Below, piece by piece: positions 33,221 through 41,707 of a DNA stretch of 41,843 nucleotides. Source of the stretch: Synergistaceae bacterium (GTDB lineage Bacteria; Synergistota; Synergistia; Synergistales; Aminobacteriaceae). The DNA lies in contig JAHDLC010000050.1 in the NCBI GenBank assembly GCA_018436595.1, forward strand, positions 1 to 41,843. The letters run 5' to 3'. The position numbers and the translations under genes were made by a program. The stretch's first letter is position 1; every line of letters begins with the position of its first letter. The notes beneath the pieces were generated by a model, which worked only from the letters and a program-made list of their open reading frames with translations, was not told the origin of the DNA and made no database searches.

Positions 33221-35356
33221 ATGAACGCCCACATCGCCCAGCGCGTTTCCCAGGAGCTCAAAATATCCCCTTCGTCCGTGGAGGCCGTTCTGTCCCTTCT
33301 CGAACAGGACGCTACCGTTCCCTTTATTGCACGGTACAGGAAGGAAGCCACCGGCTCCCTTGATGAAGAGGTCATTTTCGCCATAAAGGAGCGTTATGCC
33401 AGGATCGAAGAGCTTGAAGCCAGAAAAAAGGCGGTGCTTTCATCCCTCGAGGAAAGAAACCTTCTTTCGGCCGAACTCGGGGAAAAGGTCCGGAACGCCC
33501 CGTCACTGACCGTCCTCGAGGACATATACCTTCCCTTCAGGCCCAAGAGAAGAACCAGGGCATCCGTCGCGGAAGAAAAGGGACTGGCTCCCCTCGCCGG
33601 GCAGCTGCTGCTCCAGAAGGGGTCTGACCCGGCTGTTCTCGCCCTCCCATTCGTTTCTGAAGAAAAGGGCGTGCCTTCCGGAGAGGAGGCCCTTCAGGGG
33701 GCCCTCGACATCATCGCCGAACGGATAAGCGAAGACGGTGAGGCCCGGAGGAAGATGAGGCTTCTTTTCGGAAAACGTGGAAAAATCAGGAGTTCAGTAG
33801 CCAAAGGAAAGGAAGAGGAAGGAGCCAACTTCAGGGATTACTTCGCCTGGGAAGAACCGGCTGCACCGGCTCCCTCCCACAGGGTCCTGGCCATGTTCCG
33901 GGGGGAAAAGGAAAAAATACTCAGCCTCTCTGTCCTCCCCCCCGAGGACGAGGCGCTGAGGGCACTCAGGGAAATTTTTCTCCACGGCAGCGGTCCCGAT
34001 TCCATCCTTGTTGACCGGGCGATCGTTGACGGATACCGTCGACTTCTCGCTCCGTCCATGGAAACGGAACTGAGGAACGCCCTGAAGAAAAAAGCTGACC
34101 GTGAGGCCATTTCCGTTTTTGCGGGAAACGTAAGAGAAGTGCTCCTGGCCCCACCCCTCGGGCCGAAGAACATCCTCGCCGTAGACCCCGGATTCAGGAC
34201 AGGGTGTAAGTTCGTCTGCCTGAACCGGCAGGGAGACCTTCTCCACCACGGAGTGATCTATCCCCACCCTCCAAGGGGAGATAAAAAAGGGAGCGCGGAA
34301 ATTATCCGCCGTGCCGCGGAAGAATACGGCATCGAAGCGATCGCCGTGGGCAACGGAACCGCCGGAAGGGAAACAGAGCGATTTCTCAGGGAACTCGGCC
34401 TCCCTTCATCCATCATCATAACCATGGTGAACGAAAGCGGGGCTTCGGTCTATTCTGCTTCGGAGACCGCCAGAAGAGAGTTCCCCGATCACGACCTCAC
34501 CGTCCGGGGAGCCGTATCCATCGGCCGGAGACTTCTCGACCCCCTTGCGGAACTGGTGAAGATCGATCCCAAGTCAATCGGCGTGGGCCAGTACCAGCAC
34601 GATGTGGACCAGAAGGAACTGAAGAAGGCTCTCGACACCGTGGTGGAGTTTTGTGTCCACGCCGTGGGCGTCGACCTGAACACAGCGAGCCTTGAGCTCC
34701 TCTCCTCTGTTTCCGGTCTCGGGCAGTCCACTGCCGGGCGGATAATCAGGTACAGAGAGGCCAACGGTCCCTTCCCCACAAGGAAAGAGCTTCTGAACGT
34801 CCCCCGGCTCGGGCCGAAGACCTTCGAACAGGCCGCCGGATTCCTCAGGGTCTCCGGTGGGCCGGATCCTCTTGACCGCAGTGCAGTCCATCCCGAACGG
34901 TACCCCATTGTGGAACGGATGGCGGCCGACCTCGGCTGCACCGTGTCCGAACTCATGAAGGATCCAGAAAAGCGGAGCCGGATCGACCCGCAGAGGTATA
35001 TCTCAGGTGACGCGGGACTTCCTACCCTCACGGATATCCTCGCGGAGCTCGAGCGTCCGGGGCGGGACCCCCGGCAGACCTTCGAAATCTACTCCTTCAC
35101 CGAGGGGATCGAAAAAATCGACGACCTCTCACCGGGCATGACTCTGCCCGGAGTGGTGACAAACATTACCTCCTTCGGCGCCTTTGTGGATATCGGTGTC
35201 CACCAGGACGGGCTCGTGCACAGGAAGCACCTGCCCGGCGCTGCATCGGGACTTCGGCCGGGACAGAGGGTTGAAGTCTCAGTCCTTGACGTGGACCTGG
35301 CCAGGAACCGCATTGCCCTGTCCATGAAAGGCCATGGGGGGAGGAATGGCAAGTGA
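33221..35356 (+). CDS. tex: Tex-type RNA-binding transcription accessory protein
   Basis: A 711-residue member of the Tex/Spt6-related family. In order: helical Tex N-terminal part (1-190), a YqgF-like RNase H fold (about 320-430, with ILAVDPGFRTGCK), helix-hairpin-helix repeats (about 490-560, with LNTASLELLSSVSGLGQSTAGRI beginning there) and an S1 RNA-binding domain (about 635-705, with GVVTNITSFGAFVDIG). It binds nucleic acid and affects transcription and stress tolerance in other bacteria. GGAGG lies 6 nt before the ATG. First gene of a unit with the flavoprotein and the HD-GYP gene. Confidence 0.96.
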   Translation: MNAHIAQRVSQELKISPSSVEAVLSLLEQDATVPFIARYRKEATGSLDEEVIFAIKERYARIEELEARKKAVLSSLEERNLLSAELGEKVRNAPSLTVLEDIYLPFRPKRRTRASVAEEKGLAPLAGQLLLQKGSDPAVLALPFVSEEKGVPSGEEALQGALDIIAERISEDGEARRKMRLLFGKRGKIRSSVAKGKEEEGANFRDYFAWEEPAAPAPSHRVLAMFRGEKEKILSLSVLPPEDEALRALREIFLHGSGPDSILVDRAIVDGYRRLLAPSMETELRNALKKKADREAISVFAGNVREVLLAPPLGPKNILAVDPGFRTGCKFVCLNRQGDLLHHGVIYPHPPRGDKKGSAEIIRRAAEEYGIEAIAVGNGTAGRETERFLRELGLPSSIIITMVNESGASVYSASETARREFPDHDLTVRGAVSIGRRLLDPLAELVKIDPKSIGVGQYQHDVDQKELKKALDTVVEFCVHAVGVDLNTASLELLSSVSGLGQSTAGRIIRYREANGPFPTRKELLNVPRLGPKTFEQAAGFLRVSGGPDPLDRSAVHPERYPIVERMAADLGCTVSELMKDPEKRSRIDPQRYISGDAGLPTLTDILAELERPGRDPRQTFEIYSFTEGIEKIDDLSPGMTLPGVVTNITSFGAFVDIGVHQDGLVHRKHLPGAASGLRPGQRVEVSVLDVDLARNRIALSMKGHGGRNGK

Positions 35357-36609
35357 AGGGACCGAGAGTCGTCGTCATCGGAGGCGGAGCTGCCGGCCTC
35401 ATGGCGGCCGGGCGGGCCGCCGAAAAGGGTGCACGGGTCGTCCTCGTTGAGAAAAACCAGACCCTCGGCGCGAAACTTCTGCTGAGCGGCAAAGGCAGAT
35501 GCAATCTTACCAGTGCCGAAGAAGACCTGGACACTTTTCTCTCTGCCTTCGGCCCCAAGGGGAAGTTTCTTTATTCGGCTTTTTCCCGGTTCGGCCCCGC
35601 TGAAACCCTGGAATTTTTTTCCTCCCGGGGACTCAGGACAAAGGTGGAACGGGGGAAAAGGGTTTTTCCCGAAAAGGGAGGCTCCGAAAGGGTGATCAAC
35701 TGCCTGATTGACTACATCCGGCAGGGAGGGGTCACCGTCTACCGGAACAGAGAAGCCCTCAACCTCGAAATAAGGGACGGAAGGGCGGTCCGGTTCATTC
35801 TGCGGGGACAGGAAGTGGAAGGAGATGCCTTCATAATATGCACCGGAGGGAAATCCTTCCCCAGAACCGGGTCGACCGGAGACGGCTACAGGTTCGCCAA
35901 AAGGGCCGGCCACCAGATTCTTCAGCCGGTCCCGGCACTCTGCCCTGTCAGGCTGAAGGAAAAATGGCCCCAGACAGCCCGTGGCCTGAACCTGAAAAAC
36001 GTCTCCCTCACCCTGTTGAAGGACGGAACCGTAGTATCCAGGCGCTTCGGCGAACTGCTCCTGACCCATTTCGGCATCAGCGGCCCCATCGCCATGGACA
36101 TGAGCAGGGATATCGGCGAGGCATACTCTACAGGGAACGCCGCCCTCCTCCTTGACCTGAAGCCTGCCCTGCCCCTTGACGTGCTTACCGCACGCATCGG
36201 GAGGGACCTTGAAAAATACGCAGGAAAAATGTTCAGGGACTGCCTGAAGGACCTGCTTCCCGGGGGGATCATCCCTGCCGTGGTGGAAAAGGCGACAGTT
36301 CCCCCAGACAAAAAAGCGGAATACATCTCCCCCGAGGAAAAAAATGAGCTCGCCCGCCTTCTCAAGGAGTACCCTTTGACACCCGACGGCCTGCTGGGTT
36401 TCGACTGGTCCATCGTGACAAGCGGCGGCGTTGATCTCAAGGAAATCGATCCAAGGACCATGGGGTCGAAAATCGTTGAAAACCTCTACTTTGCAGGTGA
36501 AATCCTCGACCTTGACGGCCCCACGGGCGGGTTCAACCTCCAGATGTGCTGGAGCACAGGCTTCGTCGCCGGTGATAGTGCGGCATTGTCCGCATGCCGG
36601 GAGAACTGA
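35353..36609 (+). CDS. HI0933/BaiN-type FAD-dependent oxidoreductase
   Basis: A 418-residue flavoprotein. The FAD-binding VVVIGGGAAGLMAA is at 6-19, with ALSGKGRCNLT-like segment LLSGKGRCNLT following at about 44-54 and a C-terminal NLYFAGEILDLDGPTGGFNLQ that is diagnostic of the HI0933 family. Members have been linked to reductive steps in bile-acid metabolism (BaiN) and to an unclear housekeeping role; the substrate here is unknown. The start is GTG, overlapping the tex stop as GTGA, so translation is coupled. Confidence 0.93.
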   Translation: MKGPRVVVIGGGAAGLMAAGRAAEKGARVVLVEKNQTLGAKLLLSGKGRCNLTSAEEDLDTFLSAFGPKGKFLYSAFSRFGPAETLEFFSSRGLRTKVERGKRVFPEKGGSERVINCLIDYIRQGGVTVYRNREALNLEIRDGRAVRFILRGQEVEGDAFIICTGGKSFPRTGSTGDGYRFAKRAGHQILQPVPALCPVRLKEKWPQTARGLNLKNVSLTLLKDGTVVSRRFGELLLTHFGISGPIAMDMSRDIGEAYSTGNAALLLDLKPALPLDVLTARIGRDLEKYAGKMFRDCLKDLLPGGIIPAVVEKATVPPDKKAEYISPEEKNELARLLKEYPLTPDGLLGFDWSIVTSGGVDLKEIDPRTMGSKIVENLYFAGEILDLDGPTGGFNLQMCWSTGFVAGDSAALSACREN

Positions 36610-36621
36610 AGGGGGAAGGAC

Positions 36622-39246
36622 ATGACAGCCCGGTCCCGGCAGGGATTCAAGCTTCTGGCTGTTTTTTTTCTTCTGCTGTCCGCTCTTCACATTCAGGGAT
36701 GGTTCGAACCTGCGGCCGCTTCCGCGAACAGGAGAGTTGTCCTGCTTCACACCCTTTCCCCCGATGACGAATGGACCCGCCGGGCAACGGACGGAATAAT
36801 GGAGTCCTTCTCTGACTCCGGGGTCACGGCTGAAATTTTCATTGAATACATGGACATAACGAGCACTTTCTGGTCGTCCCACGTGGAACGGCTGAAAGAC
36901 CTCCTGGAGGCCAAATTCTCGTCCTCCCCCCCTGACGTGGTGGTCACTACGGGAAACGAGGCCGCCACATTCGCCCTGGTCCATACAGCTGTGCTGTTCG
37001 GGGGGGCTCCCATCGTGTTCTGCGGACTCACCAACGAATACCTTTTTTCAGTGTTTCCAGAGGGAAGGGGAACCGGGATTTATTCCGTTCCGGCCCACGA
37101 CCTCCTCATTTCGGAGATCGGAAGGCTCCACCCAGGGGCATCCATCGCCTTCGTTTCAGACCTAACGCCTGCAGGGCTCAGGGATCTTTCCCGGCTCAAC
37201 ACGAGCATGATAAAAGTGGAATCCCGCCCCCATGTGATCCCTCTCTCCGGTTTTTCCGCCGAGAGGCTCGCTGAATCAATCAGGAAACTGCCGGACAAGA
37301 CGGTCATCATGCTGGGAGCTCATTCTTCACTCCCTGACGGCAGCCCCATGACGATGAAGGATACCCTCGCTCTCATACTGCGGAATACCACGCTGCCGGT
37401 CTACACGCTCGATGAAGATGGCATCAGGCACGGCGCCCTGGCGAGCGTGGAGGGAAACGGATACGGAAAGGGCAGAAAAGCCGGAGAAACGGCTGTCAGG
37501 ATTTTGTCTGGAGAGGCGGTCAACACCATACCGCCGGAAAAATCAATGGCGGACCATCTCACCTTTGACTACCCGATGATGAAAGTTCATTCAATCCCCA
37601 GAAATGCTCTCTCAGACCGAAGCGTCATTTTGAACGATCCCGCCGATGCCGCGGTCAGGTATTTTCCCGTCGCTCTCCTCTACATGGGGCTGATTGTCCT
37701 TTTGGGCGGGCTGGCGTTTTTTATGAAGGGAAAGATCGCGAAAAGAAAAAGAACGGAAAAAAACCTCACTGAAAGGACGGAATACTGGGAACAGCTCTTC
37801 CAGAGATCTCCCGAGGGGATCATCGTATATAACGCTGCAGGAATTGTTCTGGAGACAAACCTTGTCTTCCGTTCCACCTTCGCCCTTACCGAAGAAAATA
37901 TCACAGAAGCGGACATTGCCGGTCTTCTTCCCTGGGAGAAGGGAACCCTCCGCCCTGAAGATTTCTTTCCCGAGGGCAGGGGACAAATCAGGGAGGTAGA
38001 AATACCTGACAGAGACGGGATTCTCATTCCCGCAACCCATCTTCCTTTCCCCCTTGTTTCGGGCACGGAAAAGATCTATTGCTCCCTCGTCCAGGATATC
38101 AGCCAGAGAAAAAAAATCGAGGAGCAACTCGAAAAAAAGGGACATTTCCATGAAATCCTCTCCGTCATAACCTCCCGCTTTATACTCTCTCCGAGTTACC
38201 GGGACGCCATGAAATCTTCCCTCGAGGATATCCTTGCCCTGTCGAAAGCAAAAACGGCGGCAATTTACAGGCTCTCGGGAAGGAAAGGCATGCTGGCTCT
38301 GGAAACGGAGGCCAGATCCGCACCGGAACAGCCTTCTCTGGCGGGGCTTTTTCCCTCGCAGCAGGAAGAAGACTTTCTCTGGAAATCCCTTCTTTTCCGG
38401 GATGGAACCTTCAGGCCCGCCACCCTCCGCCCGGCGGAGCTTTCCCGGGGCGAGAGAAAGGAATGGCTTCCCCTCACCCAGCGCGGTATTGCCACGGTCT
38501 CAGTTCTTCCCCTCTTTCTTCGGGACTCTTTCCAGGGGTTCCTGGCCCTCGCCGACCCCTCCGAGGAATGGATATCCCATTCTCAGGAACCTGTGTTCGA
38601 CATACTCCGCAACTCCCTGGCCGCAGCAATGGAACGCCACCAGGACGAGCTCTCCCTGGAAAAGCACCACCACGCTATCAACGAACGCTTCACAGGGGTC
38701 ATCCTGGCCCTCTGCCAGGTCAGTGAACTTCGGGACGTGTCAACGTCCGGACATCAGAAGAACGTCTCGACCCTCGCGGAAGGACTGGCCCGAAGGCTCG
38801 GGCTTCCAGAGGATACCGTACTGGGTGTCAGGTACGCCGGCCTCGTGCACGACATAGGGAAACTTTATATTCCGGCGGAGATTCTGTCCAAGCCCTCGAA
38901 ACTCACACCAGCCGAATACGGTCTGGTAAAAAAGCATCCGGAATACGGGAAGGATATCCTTTCACCCCTGGATTTCCCATGGCCCCTTGCGGAAATCATT
39001 CTCCAGCATCATGAAAGGATCGACGGCACAGGATATCCCGGAGGATTGAAAAAGGAAGAAATTCGCGTCGAAGCCAGAATACTGTCCGTGGCGGATGCCT
39101 TCGACGCCATGATATCCGAGCGGCCCTACCGGAAGCAGCGCTCCCCCGCCCAGGCCCTGGAAGAAATAAGAAGCCTGTCGGGAAGAGCTTATGACCCTGA
39201 AATAGTGGAAGTTCTGGAGAAACACTGCAGAGACAACACGTTATAA
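36622..39246 (+). CDS. Sensor c-di-GMP phosphodiesterase-like protein: periplasmic binding domain, PAS, GAF and HD-GYP
   Basis: An 874-residue inner-membrane protein. A signal-anchor or signal peptide spans about 8-30. Residues 38-340 form an ABC-type substrate-binding domain (ABC_sub_bind fold; VVTTGNEAATFALVHTA) outside the membrane. A transmembrane segment at about 348-368 leads to a PAS domain (390-495), a GAF-like region (510-670) and an HD-GYP domain (690-870) with the HD pair His743-Asp744 (HDIGK) and HHERIDGTGYPGG at 796-808. HD-GYP enzymes hydrolyse cyclic di-GMP. So an external ligand probably controls c-di-GMP level. GGGGGAAGGA precedes the ATG, 12 nt after the flavoprotein gene. 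No GGDEF domain is present. Confidence 0.92.
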   Translation: MTARSRQGFKLLAVFFLLLSALHIQGWFEPAAASANRRVVLLHTLSPDDEWTRRATDGIMESFSDSGVTAEIFIEYMDITSTFWSSHVERLKDLLEAKFSSSPPDVVVTTGNEAATFALVHTAVLFGGAPIVFCGLTNEYLFSVFPEGRGTGIYSVPAHDLLISEIGRLHPGASIAFVSDLTPAGLRDLSRLNTSMIKVESRPHVIPLSGFSAERLAESIRKLPDKTVIMLGAHSSLPDGSPMTMKDTLALILRNTTLPVYTLDEDGIRHGALASVEGNGYGKGRKAGETAVRILSGEAVNTIPPEKSMADHLTFDYPMMKVHSIPRNALSDRSVILNDPADAAVRYFPVALLYMGLIVLLGGLAFFMKGKIAKRKRTEKNLTERTEYWEQLFQRSPEGIIVYNAAGIVLETNLVFRSTFALTEENITEADIAGLLPWEKGTLRPEDFFPEGRGQIREVEIPDRDGILIPATHLPFPLVSGTEKIYCSLVQDISQRKKIEEQLEKKGHFHEILSVITSRFILSPSYRDAMKSSLEDILALSKAKTAAIYRLSGRKGMLALETEARSAPEQPSLAGLFPSQQEEDFLWKSLLFRDGTFRPATLRPAELSRGERKEWLPLTQRGIATVSVLPLFLRDSFQGFLALADPSEEWISHSQEPVFDILRNSLAAAMERHQDELSLEKHHHAINERFTGVILALCQVSELRDVSTSGHQKNVSTLAEGLARRLGLPEDTVLGVRYAGLVHDIGKLYIPAEILSKPSKLTPAEYGLVKKHPEYGKDILSPLDFPWPLAEIILQHHERIDGTGYPGGLKKEEIRVEARILSVADAFDAMISERPYRKQRSPAQALEEIRSLSGRAYDPEIVEVLEKHCRDNTL

Positions 39247-39254
39247 TCCGGTGC

Positions 39255-39285
39255 AAAGAGGGCGTACCCTGTGCACGCCCTCTTT
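39255..39285. terminator. Hairpin between the HD-GYP gene and gap1
   Basis: An 11-bp stem (AAAGAGGGCGT and complement) with a 9-nt loop, starting with A-tract and ending with T-tract, sits between the convergent genes. The flanking T-runs are short, so strength is uncertain. Confidence 0.7.
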
Positions 39286-39289
39286 CCGT

Positions 39290-40324
39290 CTAACGGGCCG
39301 AGGAAAAGCTCATGGAAGGTTCTTTCACCGCCATGTACCGTGCAAGTTCAAGAAGCCGGCTGGCATAACCGTATTCATTGTCGTACCAGATCATTATCTT
39401 TGCCACCCTTCCCATCAGCATCTTCGTTGAAAGGGAATCCACAATGCCCGAATGGGAGTTTCCCACGATATCCGAGGATACCAGCTCTTCCGTACTGAAC
39501 TCGAGAATGCCTTCCAGCCTTTCTTCGGCGGATCTCCGAAGCACCTCGTTGACTTCTCCGGCGTTCGCGTCCTTTTGAAGATGGACGACCAGATCGCTGA
39601 GGGAGCCGTCAGCTACCGGAACCCGGACCGCCGACATTGCCATTTTTCCCTTGAGATCTGGAAAAAGAGGGATGAGCGCCTTCGCGGCCCCCGTGGACGC
39701 GGGAATCATGGAAAGCCCAGCCGCCCTGTTCTTTCTGCATCCCCCTTTGGGAACATCAACCAGTTTTTGGGATGATGTGTAGGCATGAATGGTTGTTCCC
39801 ATAAGGTAATCGATGCCGAAGGCATCGTTCAGCACTTTTATTGCGGGAGCAATGGAATTGGTGGTACAGGAAGCATTGGACACCACCCGGTGCCTTTCCG
39901 GATCGTACTGGTCTTCGTTGACGCCGAGAACCACGCAGAGATCGGCTGTCTCGGACGGAGCGCTGATGATGACCCGTTCAGCCCCCGCGTCTATGTGGGC
40001 GAGGGCTTTTTCTTTCTGCGTGAAATGTCCTGTGCATTCCAGGACTATGTCGACTTCCAGTTCTTTCCAGGGGAGTTTGGAGGGGTCTCGTTCTCCGAAG
40101 AGGGGAATTTGTTTTCCGTCGAGTATCAGGGAGTTTTCGCCTGCTTCTACTGAAAACCGGGCTTTTCCGTGGACTGAATCGTACTTGATGAAATATGCCA
40201 TTTCTTGAGGAGACGATGGTTTGTTGAGAGCTACTATCTCCACATCTTCCGGCCGGACCTCCATGCAGCGACGAAGAACCAGCCGGCCGATCCTCCCGAG
40301 TCCGTTGATGGCCACCCGTTTCAT
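39290..40324 (-). CDS. Glyceraldehyde-3-phosphate dehydrogenase, paralogue 1
   Basis: A 344-residue GAPDH. The NAD(P) fold GLGRIGRLVLRR is at 8-19, and the catalytic Cys153 is in SNASCTTNS (149-157), with the partner histidine in MGTTIHAYT. At the coenzyme-selecting position after the second strand, where NAD enzymes carry aspartate, this protein has Lys35 (ALNKPSS), which would favour or allow NADP. The usual DLRRAR phosphate loop reads GGCRKNRAA. The C-terminus carries a short Ser-rich tail. About two thirds identical by eye to the neighbouring paralogue. GGAGGTGG precedes the ATG. No pgk or tpi adjoins it. Confidence 0.96.
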   Translation of the reverse strand: MKRVAINGLGRIGRLVLRRCMEVRPEDVEIVALNKPSSPQEMAYFIKYDSVHGKARFSVEAGENSLILDGKQIPLFGERDPSKLPWKELEVDIVLECTGHFTQKEKALAHIDAGAERVIISAPSETADLCVVLGVNEDQYDPERHRVVSNASCTTNSIAPAIKVLNDAFGIDYLMGTTIHAYTSSQKLVDVPKGGCRKNRAAGLSMIPASTGAAKALIPLFPDLKGKMAMSAVRVPVADGSLSDLVVHLQKDANAGEVNEVLRRSAEERLEGILEFSTEELVSSDIVGNSHSGIVDSLSTKMLMGRVAKIMIWYDNEYGYASRLLELARYMAVKEPSMSFSSAR

Positions 40325-40360
40325 TCATTCCACCTCCATAAAGGATAACATCATGCAAGT

Positions 40361-40369
40361 ATCTTATCA
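40361..40369 (-). promoter_or_regulatory. Extended -10 promoter of gap paralogue 1
   Basis: The minus strand reads TGATAAGAT, with the surroundings TCTTT..TGTGATAARAT..CTT shared with the gap2 promoter. No good -35 is seen. Confidence 0.5.
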
Positions 40370-40540
40370 CAGAAAGAGAGCATTTATATGCTGTTTTCTA
40401 GTATTTTTTCATTATGTTGTTTTTTTATGACAAAAACAAAGCAAAAGGGAGTTTCAAAGCGTAACAGCCTGATAGGTAAAGAAAAGAGCTGTCTATTCTT
40501 CCTTAAACAGGATTTTCAACAGGTTTGTGGAAAATTTCCC

Positions 40541-40581
40541 GAGAAAAAACGGTGTTTCCCCGCACAGAGGAAACACCGTTT
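40541..40581 (-). terminator. Terminator after gap paralogue 2
   Basis: A perfect 13-bp stem (AAACGGTGTTTCC and complement) with a 9-nt loop, followed by TTTTTT on the minus strand. The rest of 40325-40624 (AT-rich from about 40380 to 40545) holds no convincing gene. Confidence 0.93.
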
Positions 40582-40624
40582 CAAGCCGACCGTTCCTGTT
40601 TTCGAAAAAAGCTGTTTTAAGAGC

Positions 40625-41632
40625 TTACTCCCGGCTTGCCATGTACATGGCAAGCTCGAGCATTCTGTTGGAGTATCCGTATTCGTTGTCGTACCAGATC
40701 ATTACCTTCGCGATATGCCCCATGATGACCTTCGTGGAGGGGGCATCCACAATTCCCGAATGGGAGTTGCCGATGATGTCGGCGGAGACGATTTCATCCT
40801 CGCAGAATTCCACGATCCCCTTCAGGCTTCCCTCAGCCGCCGCTTTCAACGCGGCGTTAACCGACGCTACGGAGACCTCTTTCTTCAGGTGAACCACGAT
40901 ATCGGTGAGGGAACCGTCAGCAACCGGGACACGGACGGAAATCATGTCCATCCTGCCCTTCAGCTCAGGAAAGAGTGGAACCATGGCCTTGGCGGCCCCG
41001 GTAGTGGCAGGAACAAGAGAGACGGCCGCGGCCCGGCCTTTCCTTCCGCCTCCCTTTGGAACGTCCACGAGCACCTGGGTTGACGTGTAGGCGTGAATGG
41101 TTGTCCCCATGAGGGATTCGATGCCGAAGGCTTCGTGAAGCACTTTCGTCACCGGTGCCAGGGAGTTCGTTGTGCAGGAGGCATTCGAAACCACCGAATG
41201 CTTCGAGGGATCATAGAGCTTTTCGTTGACGCCGAGAACGATGGTCAAATCCGAATCCTCCGCCGGAGCGCTGATGATGACCCGTTTCGCTCCTGCGGCA
41301 AGATGGGCTGCCGCCTTTTCCCGCTTCGTAAAGAAACCTGTGCATTCGAGAACGATATCCACTCCCAGTTCCTTCCAGGGAAGCTTCGAGGGATCCTTTT
41401 CGCTGAAAAGAGGAACCGATTTTCCGTCCAGCACGAGAACTCCGTCTCCTGCTTCCACTGAAAAGCCGGCCCTGCGGTGGACTGAATCATACTTGATGAG
41501 GTAAGCCATCTCAGAAGGGGGGGTGAGATCGTTCAGCGCGACGATTTCAAAATCCTCCGGTTTTGCCTCCATATAGCAGCGAAGGACGAGACGTCCTATT
41601 CTACCAAGTCCGTTAATCGCTATTTTTTTCAT
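40625..41632 (-). CDS. gap: Glyceraldehyde-3-phosphate dehydrogenase, paralogue 2
   Basis: A 335-residue GAPDH of standard length. GLGRIGRLVLRC is at 8-19, and Cys153 is in SNASCTTNS. Asp35 in ALNDLTP is the residue that selects NAD, so this is the likely glycolytic NAD enzyme. The phosphate loop reads GGGRKGRAA, as in the paralogue, so this variation is shared by both. GGAGGTG precedes the ATG. It has its own promoter and terminator, so the two gap genes are separately transcribed despite lying in tandem. Confidence 0.97.
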   Translation of the reverse strand: MKKIAINGLGRIGRLVLRCYMEAKPEDFEIVALNDLTPPSEMAYLIKYDSVHRRAGFSVEAGDGVLVLDGKSVPLFSEKDPSKLPWKELGVDIVLECTGFFTKREKAAAHLAAGAKRVIISAPAEDSDLTIVLGVNEKLYDPSKHSVVSNASCTTNSLAPVTKVLHEAFGIESLMGTTIHAYTSTQVLVDVPKGGGRKGRAAAVSLVPATTGAAKAMVPLFPELKGRMDMISVRVPVADGSLTDIVVHLKKEVSVASVNAALKAAAEGSLKGIVEFCEDEIVSADIIGNSHSGIVDAPSTKVIMGHIAKVMIWYDNEYGYSNRMLELAMYMASRE

Positions 41633-41678
41633 TGCAGCACCTCCGTAATGGATTGATCCTATTTGAACTTAGAGAAGG

Positions 41679-41707
41679 ATTTTATCACAAAGAGAAAATT
41701 CAGTCAG
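41679..41707 (-). promoter_or_regulatory. Promoter of gap paralogue 2
   Basis: Minus strand CTGACT, 17-nt spacer, TAAAAT with TG at the extended -10 position. The -35 overlaps the last codons of the preceding gene. Confidence 0.72.

Noticed and set aside
35089-36984. Long open frame on the minus strand opposite tex and the flavoprotein gene (631 codons)
   Set aside because: It is antisense to three real genes and its composition (Cys/His/Pro-rich, no domain) is typical of a shadow frame.
40500-40545. Replication origin near the gap genes
   Set aside because: Only one or two weak DnaA-like sites and no dnaA, dnaN or gyrase genes are near.
40388-41083. Plus-strand frame of 231 codons overlapping gap paralogue 2
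   Set aside because: Most of it is antisense to conserved GAPDH sequence, and the rest crosses a terminator.
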